Shown here in pieces: positions 15,574-23,414 of a stretch of 55,726 bases of DNA; within the stretch, counting starts at the first letter, position 1, and each line of letters starts with the position of its first letter. Made by a program: the position numbers and the translations under genes. Origin of the DNA: Yinghuangia soli (lineage in GTDB: Bacteria; Actinomycetota; Actinomycetes; Streptomycetales; Streptomycetaceae); contig NZ_JAKFHA010000006.1 in the NCBI RefSeq assembly GCF_021502675.1, forward strand, positions 288,127 to 343,852, in the 5' to 3' direction. The notes below the pieces were generated by a model. The model did no database searches, had not been told where the DNA came from, and saw nothing but the letters and a program-made list of their open reading frames with translations.

Positions 15574-16437
15574 CTAAACGCGGCAGAGGTCCAGGACTTC
15601 GGCCTCCGGGACGAAGCCCGCCTTCGTGTAGGTGGCCACCGCTGCGGTGTTCGCGCTCGCGGTGGCGACGATGGCGCTCGATGCGTCCAGCGCGCGGAGT
15701 GCGGCTGCCGCGGCGAGGGTGATGGATACGCCGTGGCCGAGGCCGCGGTGGTTGCGGTGGACGCCCATGGGTTCGAGCAGCCCCGGCCTCCCCGGGCCGG
15801 CCGACCACACCATGCAGGCTGCCACTGCGTCACCGCCGTCGTCGTAGCCGACCAGGCAGCGCGCGTCGGCGAAGGCAGGTCCGGCCGCCAGTGCGTGCCA
15901 GCGTTCTTCGGAGAACGTCGAACCCTCGAACGCTGCCCGCTGCACCTCGGCAAAGACGTGCGCCTGGGCCGGGCCGACGGTCTCGATCCGCAGCGCCGGT
16001 TGCCGGACCGGCGCTGCAAGGTTGCGGCGCAGTTGTGTCCACGGTTCATCGGTCTGCCATCCGGCCTCGGCAAGCGCTTCGCGGACCGACGCACCGGCTG
16101 CCGCCTCGATGTTCGCCTTGCCCGCGGGGAGGATCCCGCGCTCCGGGTCGTCGATGTCCGCGGCCAGTCGTGCGGCGAGTTCCTCGTCTCGGAGGGCATC
16201 GGGTGCGGTCGCCAGCCGGAGCAACCCTGGTCCGTCGAGGAGGCCGATCGCGACGATGCGGCCGTCCCGGCTCCAGGTCCGTACGGCGGCGGCGGTCGTG
16301 TCGACGCCCGTACGCCAGAACCAGCCGACGTCACCGGGATGCAGTTGCAGGGGCGCGTCGTCCTGCTGCCAGGTGCGCAGCGCCTCCAGGATTTCGCCCA
16401 GTCCGTCTGCGTCCGGCTTGCCCGTCACGATTGCCAT
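15574..16437 (-). CDS. GNAT-family N-acetyltransferase, tandem-domain length
   Basis: A 287-residue acetyltransferase. The C-terminal GNAT domain (about 145-287) shows motif A in MGVHRNHRGLGHGVSITLAAAAALRALDAS, where R-x-x-R/H-G-x-G/A binds acetyl-CoA, then VATASANTAAVATYTKAGF. The N-terminal half (about 1-140) has the size and strand order of a second, degenerate GNAT domain, as in mycothiol-synthase-like tandem proteins. The ATG at 16437 gives a start at the domain edge; no clear Shine-Dalgarno sequence is present and an ATG at 16473 is possible. The acceptor substrate is unknown. It converges with the sigma gene at its left. Confidence 0.85.
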   Translation of the reverse strand: MAIVTGKPDADGLGEILEALRTWQQDDAPLQLHPGDVGWFWRTGVDTTAAAVRTWSRDGRIVAIGLLDGPGLLRLATAPDALRDEELAARLAADIDDPERGILPAGKANIEAAAGASVREALAEAGWQTDEPWTQLRRNLAAPVRQPALRIETVGPAQAHVFAEVQRAAFEGSTFSEERWHALAAGPAFADARCLVGYDDGGDAVAACMVWSAGPGRPGLLEPMGVHRNHRGLGHGVSITLAAAAALRALDASSAIVATASANTAAVATYTKAGFVPEAEVLDLCRV

Positions 16438-16714
16438 GGAGGAGATCACACACTGCGGGTCTGCGGCGCGCATCCGCTTTTCGGTCGGGTGGGCTCGTAC
16501 CGTCCCCGGCGGCGGTCAAGTAGCGAACGACTGTTCCAGCATGTCCCGTTCAGGTGTCACGTGTCGCCTTGCCGATGCCCCGGCAAGCGCCTGATTCTCC
16601 TTGTCAAAAAGTGAACTGAGTTCATCTTGTGGGCTCACGAGCATGCGGCAATACTGCTCCGGCACCACGACGAGAGCTCGTTCCAGGCAAGCGCGGATCG
16701 GTTGGGGGCCGTAG

Positions 16715-18058
16715 ATGCGTTCCACAGGTGCCAGGCGCAAAGCGGTCATCGGCCGCTTGCCGCGAAGCTTCGCCGCGCTGGTGTGCGTCGCCGCGCTGGC
16801 GGCGGTCGGCTGCAGCCGCGAGGGGGCCGATCGGAAGCCCGAGGGCAGCGGCAGCCGGCCCGCAATCACCGCAAATGCCCCAGGCGCTTCGACTGCTCCG
16901 GGCGTTGCCGCCTTCACCCCGGAGACGCCCGGCCCGGCCGGCGACGCGTTCTTCGACCCGCCCGCACCGCTGCCGCAGCTCAAGCCGGGCGATGTGATCC
17001 GGTACCGGCCGTTCGACATACCCCAGGGCTTCCTGGACGGCGCTGCCAAGGAAGTGGTCGTCATGTACGCGACCACCGGCTACGACGGCAAACCGGTTGC
17101 CACCACCGGCGTCGTCCACCTGCCGCCGGGCCCGGCGCCCGCGGGCGGCCGGCCGGTGGTGACGTCCAACCACGGCACCACGGGCGAGGCCCCGATCTGC
17201 GGACCGTCGCGCGGCTGGTGGGCGAAGACCGGGATCTTCGACAACCAAGAGGACTTCGAGAGCCTGACGGAGTCCCTGCTCAAGCGGGGTTTCGCGGTCG
17301 TGGAGCCGGACTACCTCGGCCTGGGCGCCACCGGCACGCCGCATGCGTACCTGTACGGGAAGTCGGTGGCGTACAGCACGCTCGACCTGATCCGCGCGGC
17401 CCGCAACCTTGACCCGGGCGTCGGGAAGACCTCCTTCTTCACCGGCGGTTCGCAGGGCGGGCACGCGGCTCTGTTCTCGGCGCACTACGCGCCGGAGTAC
17501 GCACCGGAGTTGGACGTCAAGGGCGTCATCGCGGAGGCCCCTGCGGTCGGCATGGACTTCATGGCCGACATGATCGCCGAGGGCTCCGAGACGACCGCGC
17601 CGTACATCGGCATATTCCTCGGGCTCGTACGCGCCGCGGACATCGCCGAACGGGACACCATCCAGATCGAGAAGTTCCTTACGCCGGACGCCATCGCGTT
17701 CACCCGCACGCGTCCGAGCAACGAGCAGTGCATGGGCGGCGGCGGTGAGGCACCGAAGCCCGACAACGTGCTGCTGCCCGGTGCCGACCTGGGTCCGATC
17801 AACACGTACCTCAAGGCCAACGCCACCTCGTCGGTCAAGCTGCGCGTCCCGGTGCTTGTCGCGCAGGGCGACAAGGACATCCTGAGCTCGATGAACCGCT
17901 CGATGGCCGAGGGCCTTTGCCAGAACGGCATGAGTGTCGAGTTCAAGGCCTACGCGGAGGGCGAGCACACCCTTGGGCCGCTGCTGACCGCGGATGGCAC
18001 GGCGTGGATCATGGCTCGCCTCAACGGTGAACCGCCGACCAACGCCTGCGTGTTCTGA
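16715..18058 (+). CDS. Secreted lipase / alpha-beta hydrolase (secretory lipase family)
   Basis: A 447-residue exported hydrolase. The first 33 residues form a signal peptide (basic GARRKAVIGRLPR, hydrophobic SFAALVCVAALAAVGC) whose Cys33 may be lipidated, though the -3 residue is not ideal. The mature part has an alpha/beta hydrolase fold with the nucleophile Ser in FTGGSQGGHAA (G-x-S-x-G, about 250), a likely acid in VAQGDKDILSS and the catalytic His in EGEHTLG near 425. It matches the secretory lipase (LIP) family, which hydrolyses acylglycerols or other esters outside the cell. GGGGG precedes the ATG. It is convergent with the second DUF4328 gene. The exact substrate is open. Confidence 0.9.
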   Translation: MRSTGARRKAVIGRLPRSFAALVCVAALAAVGCSREGADRKPEGSGSRPAITANAPGASTAPGVAAFTPETPGPAGDAFFDPPAPLPQLKPGDVIRYRPFDIPQGFLDGAAKEVVVMYATTGYDGKPVATTGVVHLPPGPAPAGGRPVVTSNHGTTGEAPICGPSRGWWAKTGIFDNQEDFESLTESLLKRGFAVVEPDYLGLGATGTPHAYLYGKSVAYSTLDLIRAARNLDPGVGKTSFFTGGSQGGHAALFSAHYAPEYAPELDVKGVIAEAPAVGMDFMADMIAEGSETTAPYIGIFLGLVRAADIAERDTIQIEKFLTPDAIAFTRTRPSNEQCMGGGGEAPKPDNVLLPGADLGPINTYLKANATSSVKLRVPVLVAQGDKDILSSMNRSMAEGLCQNGMSVEFKAYAEGEHTLGPLLTADGTAWIMARLNGEPPTNACVF

Positions 18059-18067
18059 CCGCGACGC

Positions 18068-18104
18068 GGCCGCTCGGACGGCATCACACGCCGGACGAGC
18101 GGCC
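18068..18104. terminator. Hairpin between lipase and convergent DUF4328 gene
   Basis: Arms GGCCGCTCG (18068-18076) and CGAGCGGCC (18096-18104), with an extra inner GGC/GCC pairing. It begins ten bases past the lipase stop and overlaps the last codons of the opposing gene. Confidence 0.6.
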
Positions 18105-18920
18105 CTCGCGGGGCGCTTCGAGCTCCGCGATGCGCTCCCCTTGAAACGCAGAGATCTTGCCGACCACGATCATCGCGAAGAGCCCCGCCACGGCGAAGAC
18201 GATGCTCGCGACCGCCGACATGCGGTCCACGGTGCGCACACCGTCAAGCGTGCTGTCGTCGACCACCCAGGCAGCGGCCCTGGACAAAAGCACCGCGAAG
18301 ACGAGGAGCCCCCACCAGCAGAGAATCCACTGCTTCCGCCCGAACCCCGGGGAAGCATCCGCCTCTTGCTCCGTCGCATCAGTCACCCGACGCGCTTCAC
18401 TGCCACGCCATATGTCACTCGCGATCATCGCCGGGAACAGCAGATTCAAGATCGGGACGAACCAGCAGCCGACGGACCAGCCAGGCCCGAGATCCGGCTT
18501 GTGCAGCCCGAAGTACGCGATGTTCGTACGGGAGCGGTGGAACCAGGTGATGAAGACGATGCCGGCCACCAGGGTCGCCAGAAGCACGATCCACCCCGTG
18601 GTCACCACAAACGTGTCCGCGGACTCCAGGTCGTCGATGTTCACATTCCCGGCCTTGATGTCACCGACGAGGGAGGCCCGCATGAGCTGGGCAATCGCCG
18701 CCAGGACGTACGCGACCATGGCAATGGCGAGCGTGATCTGCACCCCGCCGGTGAGTCCCTCGACAGGCTCCGGAAAACCAGGCGGACCACTCGACGCACC
18801 CCGCGCCTCGGCACCGGGACCAGAACCAGAACCAGAACCCACCGAACCGGCTGTGACTCCGGCGCAGTTCGGGCATCGCTCATCGTGCTCCGAAGAAGCA
18901 CCACATCCAGGACAAGGCAT
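18084..18920 (-). CDS. DUF4328 membrane protein with zinc ribbon, paralogue of the 10173-11432 gene
   Basis: A 278-residue membrane protein. The N-terminus MPCPGCGASSEHDERCPNC is a four-Cys zinc ribbon, then a Gly/Ser/Pro linker and a DUF4328 region with about four to five helices (near 70-95, 118-142, 165-200, 225-265). Shared stretches with the larger paralogue include the STxAFxGxRGLARP-free ribbon layout, SRTNIAYFGLHKPDLGPGWS versus the related ARKNIDLFGLYTPQLGVGWT, and VGCWFVPILNLLFPAMIASDIWRGS. The ATG at 18920 follows GGGGGGATCC, nearly the same signal as in the paralogue. The role is unknown; a membrane sensor with a zinc-bearing cytoplasmic head is one possibility. Confidence 0.85.
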   Translation of the reverse strand: MPCPGCGASSEHDERCPNCAGVTAGSVGSGSGSGPGAEARGASSGPPGFPEPVEGLTGGVQITLAIAMVAYVLAAIAQLMRASLVGDIKAGNVNIDDLESADTFVVTTGWIVLLATLVAGIVFITWFHRSRTNIAYFGLHKPDLGPGWSVGCWFVPILNLLFPAMIASDIWRGSEARRVTDATEQEADASPGFGRKQWILCWWGLLVFAVLLSRAAAWVVDDSTLDGVRTVDRMSAVASIVFAVAGLFAMIVVGKISAFQGERIAELEAPREGRSSGV

Positions 18921-19052
18921 AGGGATCCCCCCGCGGATCTCAGGCAGCCGAGCGGACGACAACCACACGTACGCAGCGCGCATCCTGCCAGCTCTGCGCA
19001 ACGCCGTCAGCAGTTCGCGCCCTGCCGCCTTGGGCGCTGCGGCCCTCGCGTC

Positions 19053-20021
19053 CTAAGGCACCGCGGTCAGCTTGTCCGGGTTGCGGACGACATCGACGGC
19101 GACGATGCGGTCGCGGTCGACCAGGAAGGAAGCCACGGTCACTTCGCCCTCGGCGTCCCGGATGACGAGGCCAGGGGCGCCGTTGACGGTTCGGATGCGC
19201 GCGTCGCCGAGCGCGCCGACCGAAAAAGCCAGCAGGAAGGCGGCCACGTCGGCGGCGCCCTGCTTGATCGAGAGCAGTGCACGTACCTTGCCGCCGCCGT
19301 CCGCACGCAGCACGACGCCCGGGTCGAACAGCCGCATCAGCTCGTCGAGATCGCCGTCGTTGCAGGCTCGCGCGAAGGCACCGACCAACTGGCGCTGGCG
19401 CTCATGGGTGGGCGGAAACGCCGGGCGTTCCAGGGCGACTTTGGCACGGGCCCGGGAGGCCAGCTTGCGCACGGCCGCCGGCGTCCGGCCCACGACCTCG
19501 GCGATCTCGTCGAACGGCAGCCCGAAGACGTCGTGCAGCAGGAACGCGGAACGCTGCGCCGGGGACAACTCCTCCAGGACGACGAGTAGCGCCATGCTGA
19601 CGGATTCGTCGAGCGTGACCCGGTCGGCGGGGTCGGCCGCGGCATTGCCGACCGCCGGGCCGCCGGCGGCGCGGACCGGCTCGACGAGCGGCTCGGGCAG
19701 CCACGTCCCGACGTACCGCTCACGGCGCACCCGGGCGCTGCCGAGCACATCGAGGGCCAGCCGTCCGACGGTGGTGGTCAGCCAGGCACCGAGGTCGCGG
19801 ATGCCGGCGGTGTCGTCGAGATTGCGCAGGCGCAGCCAGGCGTCCTGGACGCAGTCTTCGGCTTCCGCGAGGGAACCGGTGGTCGTGTAGGCGACGCGGA
19901 GCAGGCGGGGCCGGAGCTGCTCGAAGGCCAGCGCGAGCTCGTCTTCGCGCGCTCGCGCGGCGAGGGGCTGCGGGCCGAGGGGCTGAGGGCCGAGGGGCTG
20001 CGGGCTGGTGTCGGGCATCAT
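19053..20021 (-). CDS. ECF41-family sigma factor (SigJ-like) with C-terminal SnoaL-like extension
   Basis: A 322-residue sigma factor. Region 2 (about 28-95, RPRLLRVAYTTTGSLAEAEDCVQDAWLRL) and region 4 (about 135-195, LSPAQRSAFLLHDVFGLPFDEIAEVVGRTPAAVRKLASRAR) are followed by an NTF2/SnoaL-like tail. Conserved ECF41 marks are visible: WLPEPL between the regions, DGGGK in the tail and NPDKL close to the end. In this group the tail controls sigma activity instead of an anti-sigma protein. I chose the ATG at 20021 because it lies eight bases after the -10 of a matching promoter; 20027 and 20018 are nearby alternatives. Usual ECF41 neighbours are COE-type enzymes; here the divergent gene is an MMPL exporter. 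Confidence 0.92.
   Translation of the reverse strand: MMPDTSPQPLGPQPLGPQPLAARAREDELALAFEQLRPRLLRVAYTTTGSLAEAEDCVQDAWLRLRNLDDTAGIRDLGAWLTTTVGRLALDVLGSARVRRERYVGTWLPEPLVEPVRAAGGPAVGNAAADPADRVTLDESVSMALLVVLEELSPAQRSAFLLHDVFGLPFDEIAEVVGRTPAAVRKLASRARAKVALERPAFPPTHERQRQLVGAFARACNDGDLDELMRLFDPGVVLRADGGGKVRALLSIKQGAADVAAFLLAFSVGALGDARIRTVNGAPGLVIRDAEGEVTVASFLVDRDRIVAVDVVRNPDKLTAVP
19963..20006 (-). repeat. 15-bp tandem repeat near the 5' end of the ECF41 gene
   Basis: Three copies (19963-19977, 19978-19992, 19993-20006) of a 15-base unit, which encode the repeated PQPLG peptide at the N-terminus of the sigma factor. The unit is a multiple of three, so copy number can vary without a frameshift. Confidence 0.8.
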
Positions 20022-20029
20022 GCCCATGA

Positions 20030-20055
20030 GACGACATGGCCCGAGCGGATGTGAC
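20030..20055 (-). promoter_or_regulatory. ECF41-type promoter of the sigma gene
   Basis: On the minus strand GTCACA (20055-20050), a 16-base spacer, then CGTC (20033-20030). The published ECF41 target consensus, as I recall it, is TGTCACA-N16-CGTC. The start codon ATG at 20021 follows eight bases later, so the mRNA is probably leaderless. This indicates autoregulation. Confidence 0.8.
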
Positions 20056-20091
20056 CTCGGGGCCGGAAGTCTTTCCGCTGGCCCCTGGCGA

Positions 20092-20117
20092 GTCACATCC
20101 GGCGGGGCAACGTCGTC
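20092..20117 (+). promoter_or_regulatory. ECF41-type promoter of the MMPL gene
   Basis: GTCACA (20092-20097), a 16-base spacer, then CGTC (20114-20117), with the ATG at 20126 exactly eight bases later. Spacing and start-codon distance equal those of the divergent sigma promoter. The two -35 elements also share the longer GTCACATCCG. Confidence 0.8.
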
Positions 20118-20125
20118 TGCAGGTC

Positions 20126-22390
20126 ATGGACGCCAACGAACCTGCCGCAAACCGGAACACAGGCACCACTGCGACTGCTTCGCCGCCCCCGGTGGACCGT
20201 CGCGCAGCGGATCGCCCCGAAACCGAAAGTCCCCCGCCGAACGGCATCTTCGCCCGCGTGGCCGGCTTCGCGCACCGGCGCAAGTGGGCGGCGCTGGTCC
20301 TGTGGATACTCGTCCTCGCGGGTGTGCAGGCAAGCGCGGTCATCGCCGGAAACGACTACCGGGAGGACTACTCCCTGCCCGGTACGCAATCCCAGCGGGC
20401 CGCCGACCTGCTCGCCGAGCACGGCGCCGCGCGGGCCGCGGACACCGTGCCGATCGTGCTGGCCGTCGACGCGGAACGCGGCGCGGTCCCGTCCGCGGGA
20501 CTGCGCGACGCAGCCGTCCGCGACCAGGTGACGCGGATGCTCGCCCAGGTCGCGCGCACAGCCACGGTGACGGGCGTACGCAGCCCCTTCGACGATCCGT
20601 CCGCAATCTCCGCCGACGGACGCATCGGCTACGCGACCGTCTCGCTCTCCGTCCCGGCCAAGGAGATGACCAAGGCGGACGCCCAAGGCCTGCACGACGC
20701 CGTGACGCCCTTCGCGGGCGAGGGGCTGCGCATCGAACTGGGCGGTGACGTAGGACGATTGCTGGCAGCCGGAGAAGGCGGGCTCGCCGAGGGCGCAGGG
20801 CTGCTGGCAGCGCTGGTGATCCTCGTCCTCATGTTCGGTACGGTCCTGGCCGCCGGACTACCCGTCGTCACCGCGGTGTTCGCGGTCGGATCGACCCTGG
20901 CCGCGGTCGTGCTCGCGTCCCATGTCTTCACGATCGCGGACTGGACGCCGTACGTGATGATGCTGGTCGGCCTCGGTGTCGGCATCGACTACGCGCTGCT
21001 GATCTTCGCCCGCTTCCGGTCCGAACTCCTGCGCGGCCGAACACCGCGACAAGCAAACGTCATTGCCCTCGACGCCGCCGGACGCTCGGTCTTCGTGGCC
21101 GGCTGCACGGTCATCGTCGCGCTGCTGGGCCTGGTGGCACTCGGCCTCGGCTCGCTGCGCGGTATGGCCTTGTCCGTGGCCCTGACCGTCCTCGTGACCA
21201 TGCTCGCCGCCCTCACCCTCCTCCCCGCGCTGCTCGCGGTGTTCGGCGACCGCTTCGCCCGCACGTTCCGCGCCAAGCACGAGCGCCGGACCGCCCGCCG
21301 CGGGCCTGTCGCCGAGGGTGCGGTGTGGCGGCGCCTCGCCCGCCGCGTCCAACGCCGCCCCCTGCTCGCGCTGCTCACCGGGCTGCTGTCCCTCGGCGCG
21401 CTGGCCCTGCCGGCCCTCGACCTGCGCCTCGGCTTCGCCGACGCGGGCAACGACGCCCCGGGAACGACCAGCCGCAAGGCGTACGACCTGCTGTCCGAAG
21501 GCTTCGGGCCCGGCTTCAACGGCCCGCTCATCGTGGTCGCCGAAAGCGGCACCGGCGACGCCGCAACTCCGCTCCGCTCCGCCGCGGCGGCCCTGACCCA
21601 GGTGCCCGGCGTCACCGCGCTCGGCCCGGTCACCCCCATCGGCGACGGCAGCATCGCCACTGTCATGGTCTTCCCGAGCACTTCGCCGCAGGCCGAGGAA
21701 ACCTCACGCCTGGCCACCCGCCTGCGCGACGGCATCCTCCCGGACCTCGCGTCCGAGACCGGCACGACGTACCTGCTGGGCGGTACCACGGCCGCCGCCC
21801 AGGACTACGCGGACAAGGTCGCCGGCCGGATGCCGCTCTTCGTCCTGATCGTGGTCGGCCTCTCGATCCTGCTCCTGATGATCGTCTTCGGCTCGCTGCT
21901 CGTGCCGCTCAAGGCCGCGTTCTTCAACCTGCTCAGCATCGCCGCGGCCCTCGGCGCCATGGTGCTGGTCTTCCAGTACGGCATGTTCGGCATCGAGCCG
22001 GCCCCGATCGAGGCGTTCCTCCCGGTCATGGTCTTCGCCATCGTCTTCGGCCTGTCCATGGACTACGAGATCTTCCTCGTCGCCCGCATGCGCGAGGAAT
22101 GGCGCCGCACCGGCAACCCCACCGAAGCCGTCCGCGAAGGCCTGGCCCACACCGGCTCGGTCATCACCGCCGCCGGCGCCATCATGATCGCCGTCTTCGG
22201 CGCCGTCATGCTCAGCCCCGACCGCCTCCTCCAGCAGACCGGCTTCGGCATGGCGGTCGCCGTCTTCGTCGACGCCGTCATCATCCGCTGCCTCCTCGTC
22301 CCGGCCACCATGCACCTCCTGGGCCGCCGAGCCTGGTGGCTCCCCCGCCCCCTGTCCCGCCTGCTCCCCCACGTCGAAGTGGAACGCTGA
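20126..22390 (+). CDS. MMPL-family RND exporter
   Basis: A 754-residue RND-superfamily transporter of the MmpL/ActII-3 type. The layout is one helix (about 50-70), a large extracytoplasmic loop, five to six helices (about 205-375) holding GLGVGIDYALLIFARFR, a second single helix (about 415-435), a second loop, and a final helix block (about 565-735) holding FGLSMDYEIFLVARMREEW. The paired GxxxDY motifs carry the Asp-Tyr residues used for proton transport. Substrates of relatives are lipids or hydrophobic metabolites. The start at 20126 is preferred over 20036 because the ECF41-type promoter ends eight bases before it and the longer start would overlap the opposing promoter. It is probably a direct target of the adjacent sigma. 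Confidence 0.92.
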   Translation: MDANEPAANRNTGTTATASPPPVDRRAADRPETESPPPNGIFARVAGFAHRRKWAALVLWILVLAGVQASAVIAGNDYREDYSLPGTQSQRAADLLAEHGAARAADTVPIVLAVDAERGAVPSAGLRDAAVRDQVTRMLAQVARTATVTGVRSPFDDPSAISADGRIGYATVSLSVPAKEMTKADAQGLHDAVTPFAGEGLRIELGGDVGRLLAAGEGGLAEGAGLLAALVILVLMFGTVLAAGLPVVTAVFAVGSTLAAVVLASHVFTIADWTPYVMMLVGLGVGIDYALLIFARFRSELLRGRTPRQANVIALDAAGRSVFVAGCTVIVALLGLVALGLGSLRGMALSVALTVLVTMLAALTLLPALLAVFGDRFARTFRAKHERRTARRGPVAEGAVWRRLARRVQRRPLLALLTGLLSLGALALPALDLRLGFADAGNDAPGTTSRKAYDLLSEGFGPGFNGPLIVVAESGTGDAATPLRSAAAALTQVPGVTALGPVTPIGDGSIATVMVFPSTSPQAEETSRLATRLRDGILPDLASETGTTYLLGGTTAAAQDYADKVAGRMPLFVLIVVGLSILLLMIVFGSLLVPLKAAFFNLLSIAAALGAMVLVFQYGMFGIEPAPIEAFLPVMVFAIVFGLSMDYEIFLVARMREEWRRTGNPTEAVREGLAHTGSVITAAGAIMIAVFGAVMLSPDRLLQQTGFGMAVAVFVDAVIIRCLLVPATMHLLGRRAWWLPRPLSRLLPHVEVER

Positions 22391-22403
22391 CCCAGCCGGA
22401 TCG

Positions 22404-22430
22404 CGCGGCGCTGCCCCGAGCAGCGCCGCG
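22404..22430 (+). terminator. Terminator of the MMPL gene
   Basis: Perfect 11-bp stem CGCGGCGCTGC / GCAGCGCCGCG with a 5-base loop, 14 bases after the stop codon. Confidence 0.8.
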
Positions 22431-22542
22431 GCGAAGCCGGTGCCCGTTTCGACCTCCGACACCGCGTCGCTGAACCGCACATCAGCTGCCGCGGCCGCCG
22501 CCCATCCCTCGGAATTTCGGACGTGGCACCGTACGCCGCGGG

Positions 22543-22740
22543 TCAGTCCTGCGGTCCCCGGAAGCCCTCTGGTGAAAGGTTCCTCAACGCGGCGATCTCG
22601 ATCTTGCGGGTGGGTGGCAGCATGGCGTGGGGCTTGGGCCGCGTCGAGTCGGTAACCCGCTCGCAGTTCCAGCAGTAGAGCGCGCTGGGCCACTCCAGGT
22701 CGGGCTCCACGGGCCCGCCGCACTGCGGACAGTCGGCCAT
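22543..22740 (-). CDS. Small zinc-ribbon protein
   Basis: A 65-residue protein starting MADCPQCGGPVEP with a second pair CWNCERV near residue 22, a CxxC-CxxC zinc ribbon. The C-terminal half is basic and has no recognised domain. GAGAGGGTGG lies just before the ATG. It is the last gene of the leftward XRE/DUF397 operon, 20 bases after the DUF397 gene. Small ribbon proteins of this sort often bind nucleic acid or partner proteins, but nothing here proves it. Confidence 0.7.
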   Translation of the reverse strand: MADCPQCGGPVEPDLEWPSALYCWNCERVTDSTRPKPHAMLPPTRKIEIAALRNLSPEGFRGPQD

Positions 22741-22760
22741 GCCGCCACCCTCTCTACTGG

Positions 22761-22955
22761 CTACGCCGTGAGGTCGAACTCCCCGGCCTTGGCAGCTTCG
22801 ATGAACACCGCCCATTCCTGCGGAGAGTACTCCTGCACGTTGCCTGTGTTGCTGTTGCGCACGGCGACCACGCCCGGCACGTTCGTGGCGACTTCCACGC
22901 ACCGGCGGTCGTTCGGGTCGTACTTGCAGCGGCTGCCCGTTCGGAACTCGTACAC
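22761..22955 (-). CDS. DUF397 protein
   Basis: A 64-residue DUF397 protein. The family pattern is visible as a Cys-containing CVEVATNVPGVVAVRNS (about 19-35) and the terminal FTxxEWxxFxxxxKxGEFDL-like stretch YSPQEWAVFIEAAKAGEFDL (about 43-62). DUF397 proteins are usually encoded next to XRE/DUF5753 regulators in Streptomyces (WhiJ-type loci) and act as their small partners or modulators. The GTG at 22955 has GAGGAGG seven bases upstream. It lies nine bases after the 48-residue ORF in the same operon as the XRE gene. Confidence 0.85.
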   Translation of the reverse strand: MYEFRTGSRCKYDPNDRRCVEVATNVPGVVAVRNSNTGNVQEYSPQEWAVFIEAAKAGEFDLTA

Positions 22956-22964
22956 GGTGCCTCC

Positions 22965-23111
22965 TCAGTCGTCTTCCTTGATGACCCACACGCCATCGAC
23001 CTTGTGGACGGTGGCCCCCTGCCGCTTCACCTGGTCAGGGTTGAGCGGCAGACGGTAGACCCAGTCGTCCCGGGGCTCAGGTACGGGCACTCTCGCCGTT
23101 TGCTGACGCAT
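22965..23111 (-). CDS. 48-residue conserved-looking small protein
   Basis: A short ORF coding for a Pro-rich, basic protein with a WVYRLPLNPDQVKR centre (about 16-29) and the C-terminal VHKVDGVWVIKEDD. A GGAGGG sequence precedes the ATG by about ten bases. The tight spacing (nine bases) to DUF397 supports real translation. I do not recognise a family. It overlaps the end of the 83-residue ORF upstream by 35 bases in another frame, a common form of coupling. Confidence 0.55.
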   Translation of the reverse strand: MRQQTARVPVPEPRDDWVYRLPLNPDQVKRQGATVHKVDGVWVIKEDD

Positions 23112-23328
23112 GGTCGCTCTGCCCTCCGTCATGAATGGGGTCACCGTCGAGGGACACCACTCGGGCCAGAGGAGTCGACCACTCGACTCCGCCCCGGACC
23201 GGGCGCAACCATGCAGCGTCACCGATGACGTCCATCAAGTGGCCGATATTGCCGGTCAGTTGATCCCTGACAGGCTGCCCTTGGTGCCGCCGGATCAGGA
23301 CTTGCAAGGCCGAGATGTCGAGTCCCAT
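23077..23328 (-). CDS. 83-residue hypothetical protein
   Basis: An ORF with ordinary actinobacterial codon use, starting MGLDISALQVLIRRHQG and ending in a polar tail. It has a helical N-terminal half and no transmembrane segment. It lies between the XRE gene (86-base gap) and the 48-residue ORF, on the same strand. No family is recognised. The third-position GC pattern favours a real gene, but no strong Shine-Dalgarno sequence is visible. Confidence 0.5.
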   Translation of the reverse strand: MGLDISALQVLIRRHQGQPVRDQLTGNIGHLMDVIGDAAWLRPVRGGVEWSTPLARVVSLDGDPIHDGGQSDHASANGESART

Positions 23329-23414
23329 GTCCGGACACTAGGACGATCCACTGCCCGGACAGCGATGCGATTCTCGAATATTCTTCGGCCTGCCGTGCTG
23401 CTTCTCGGTCCTTC

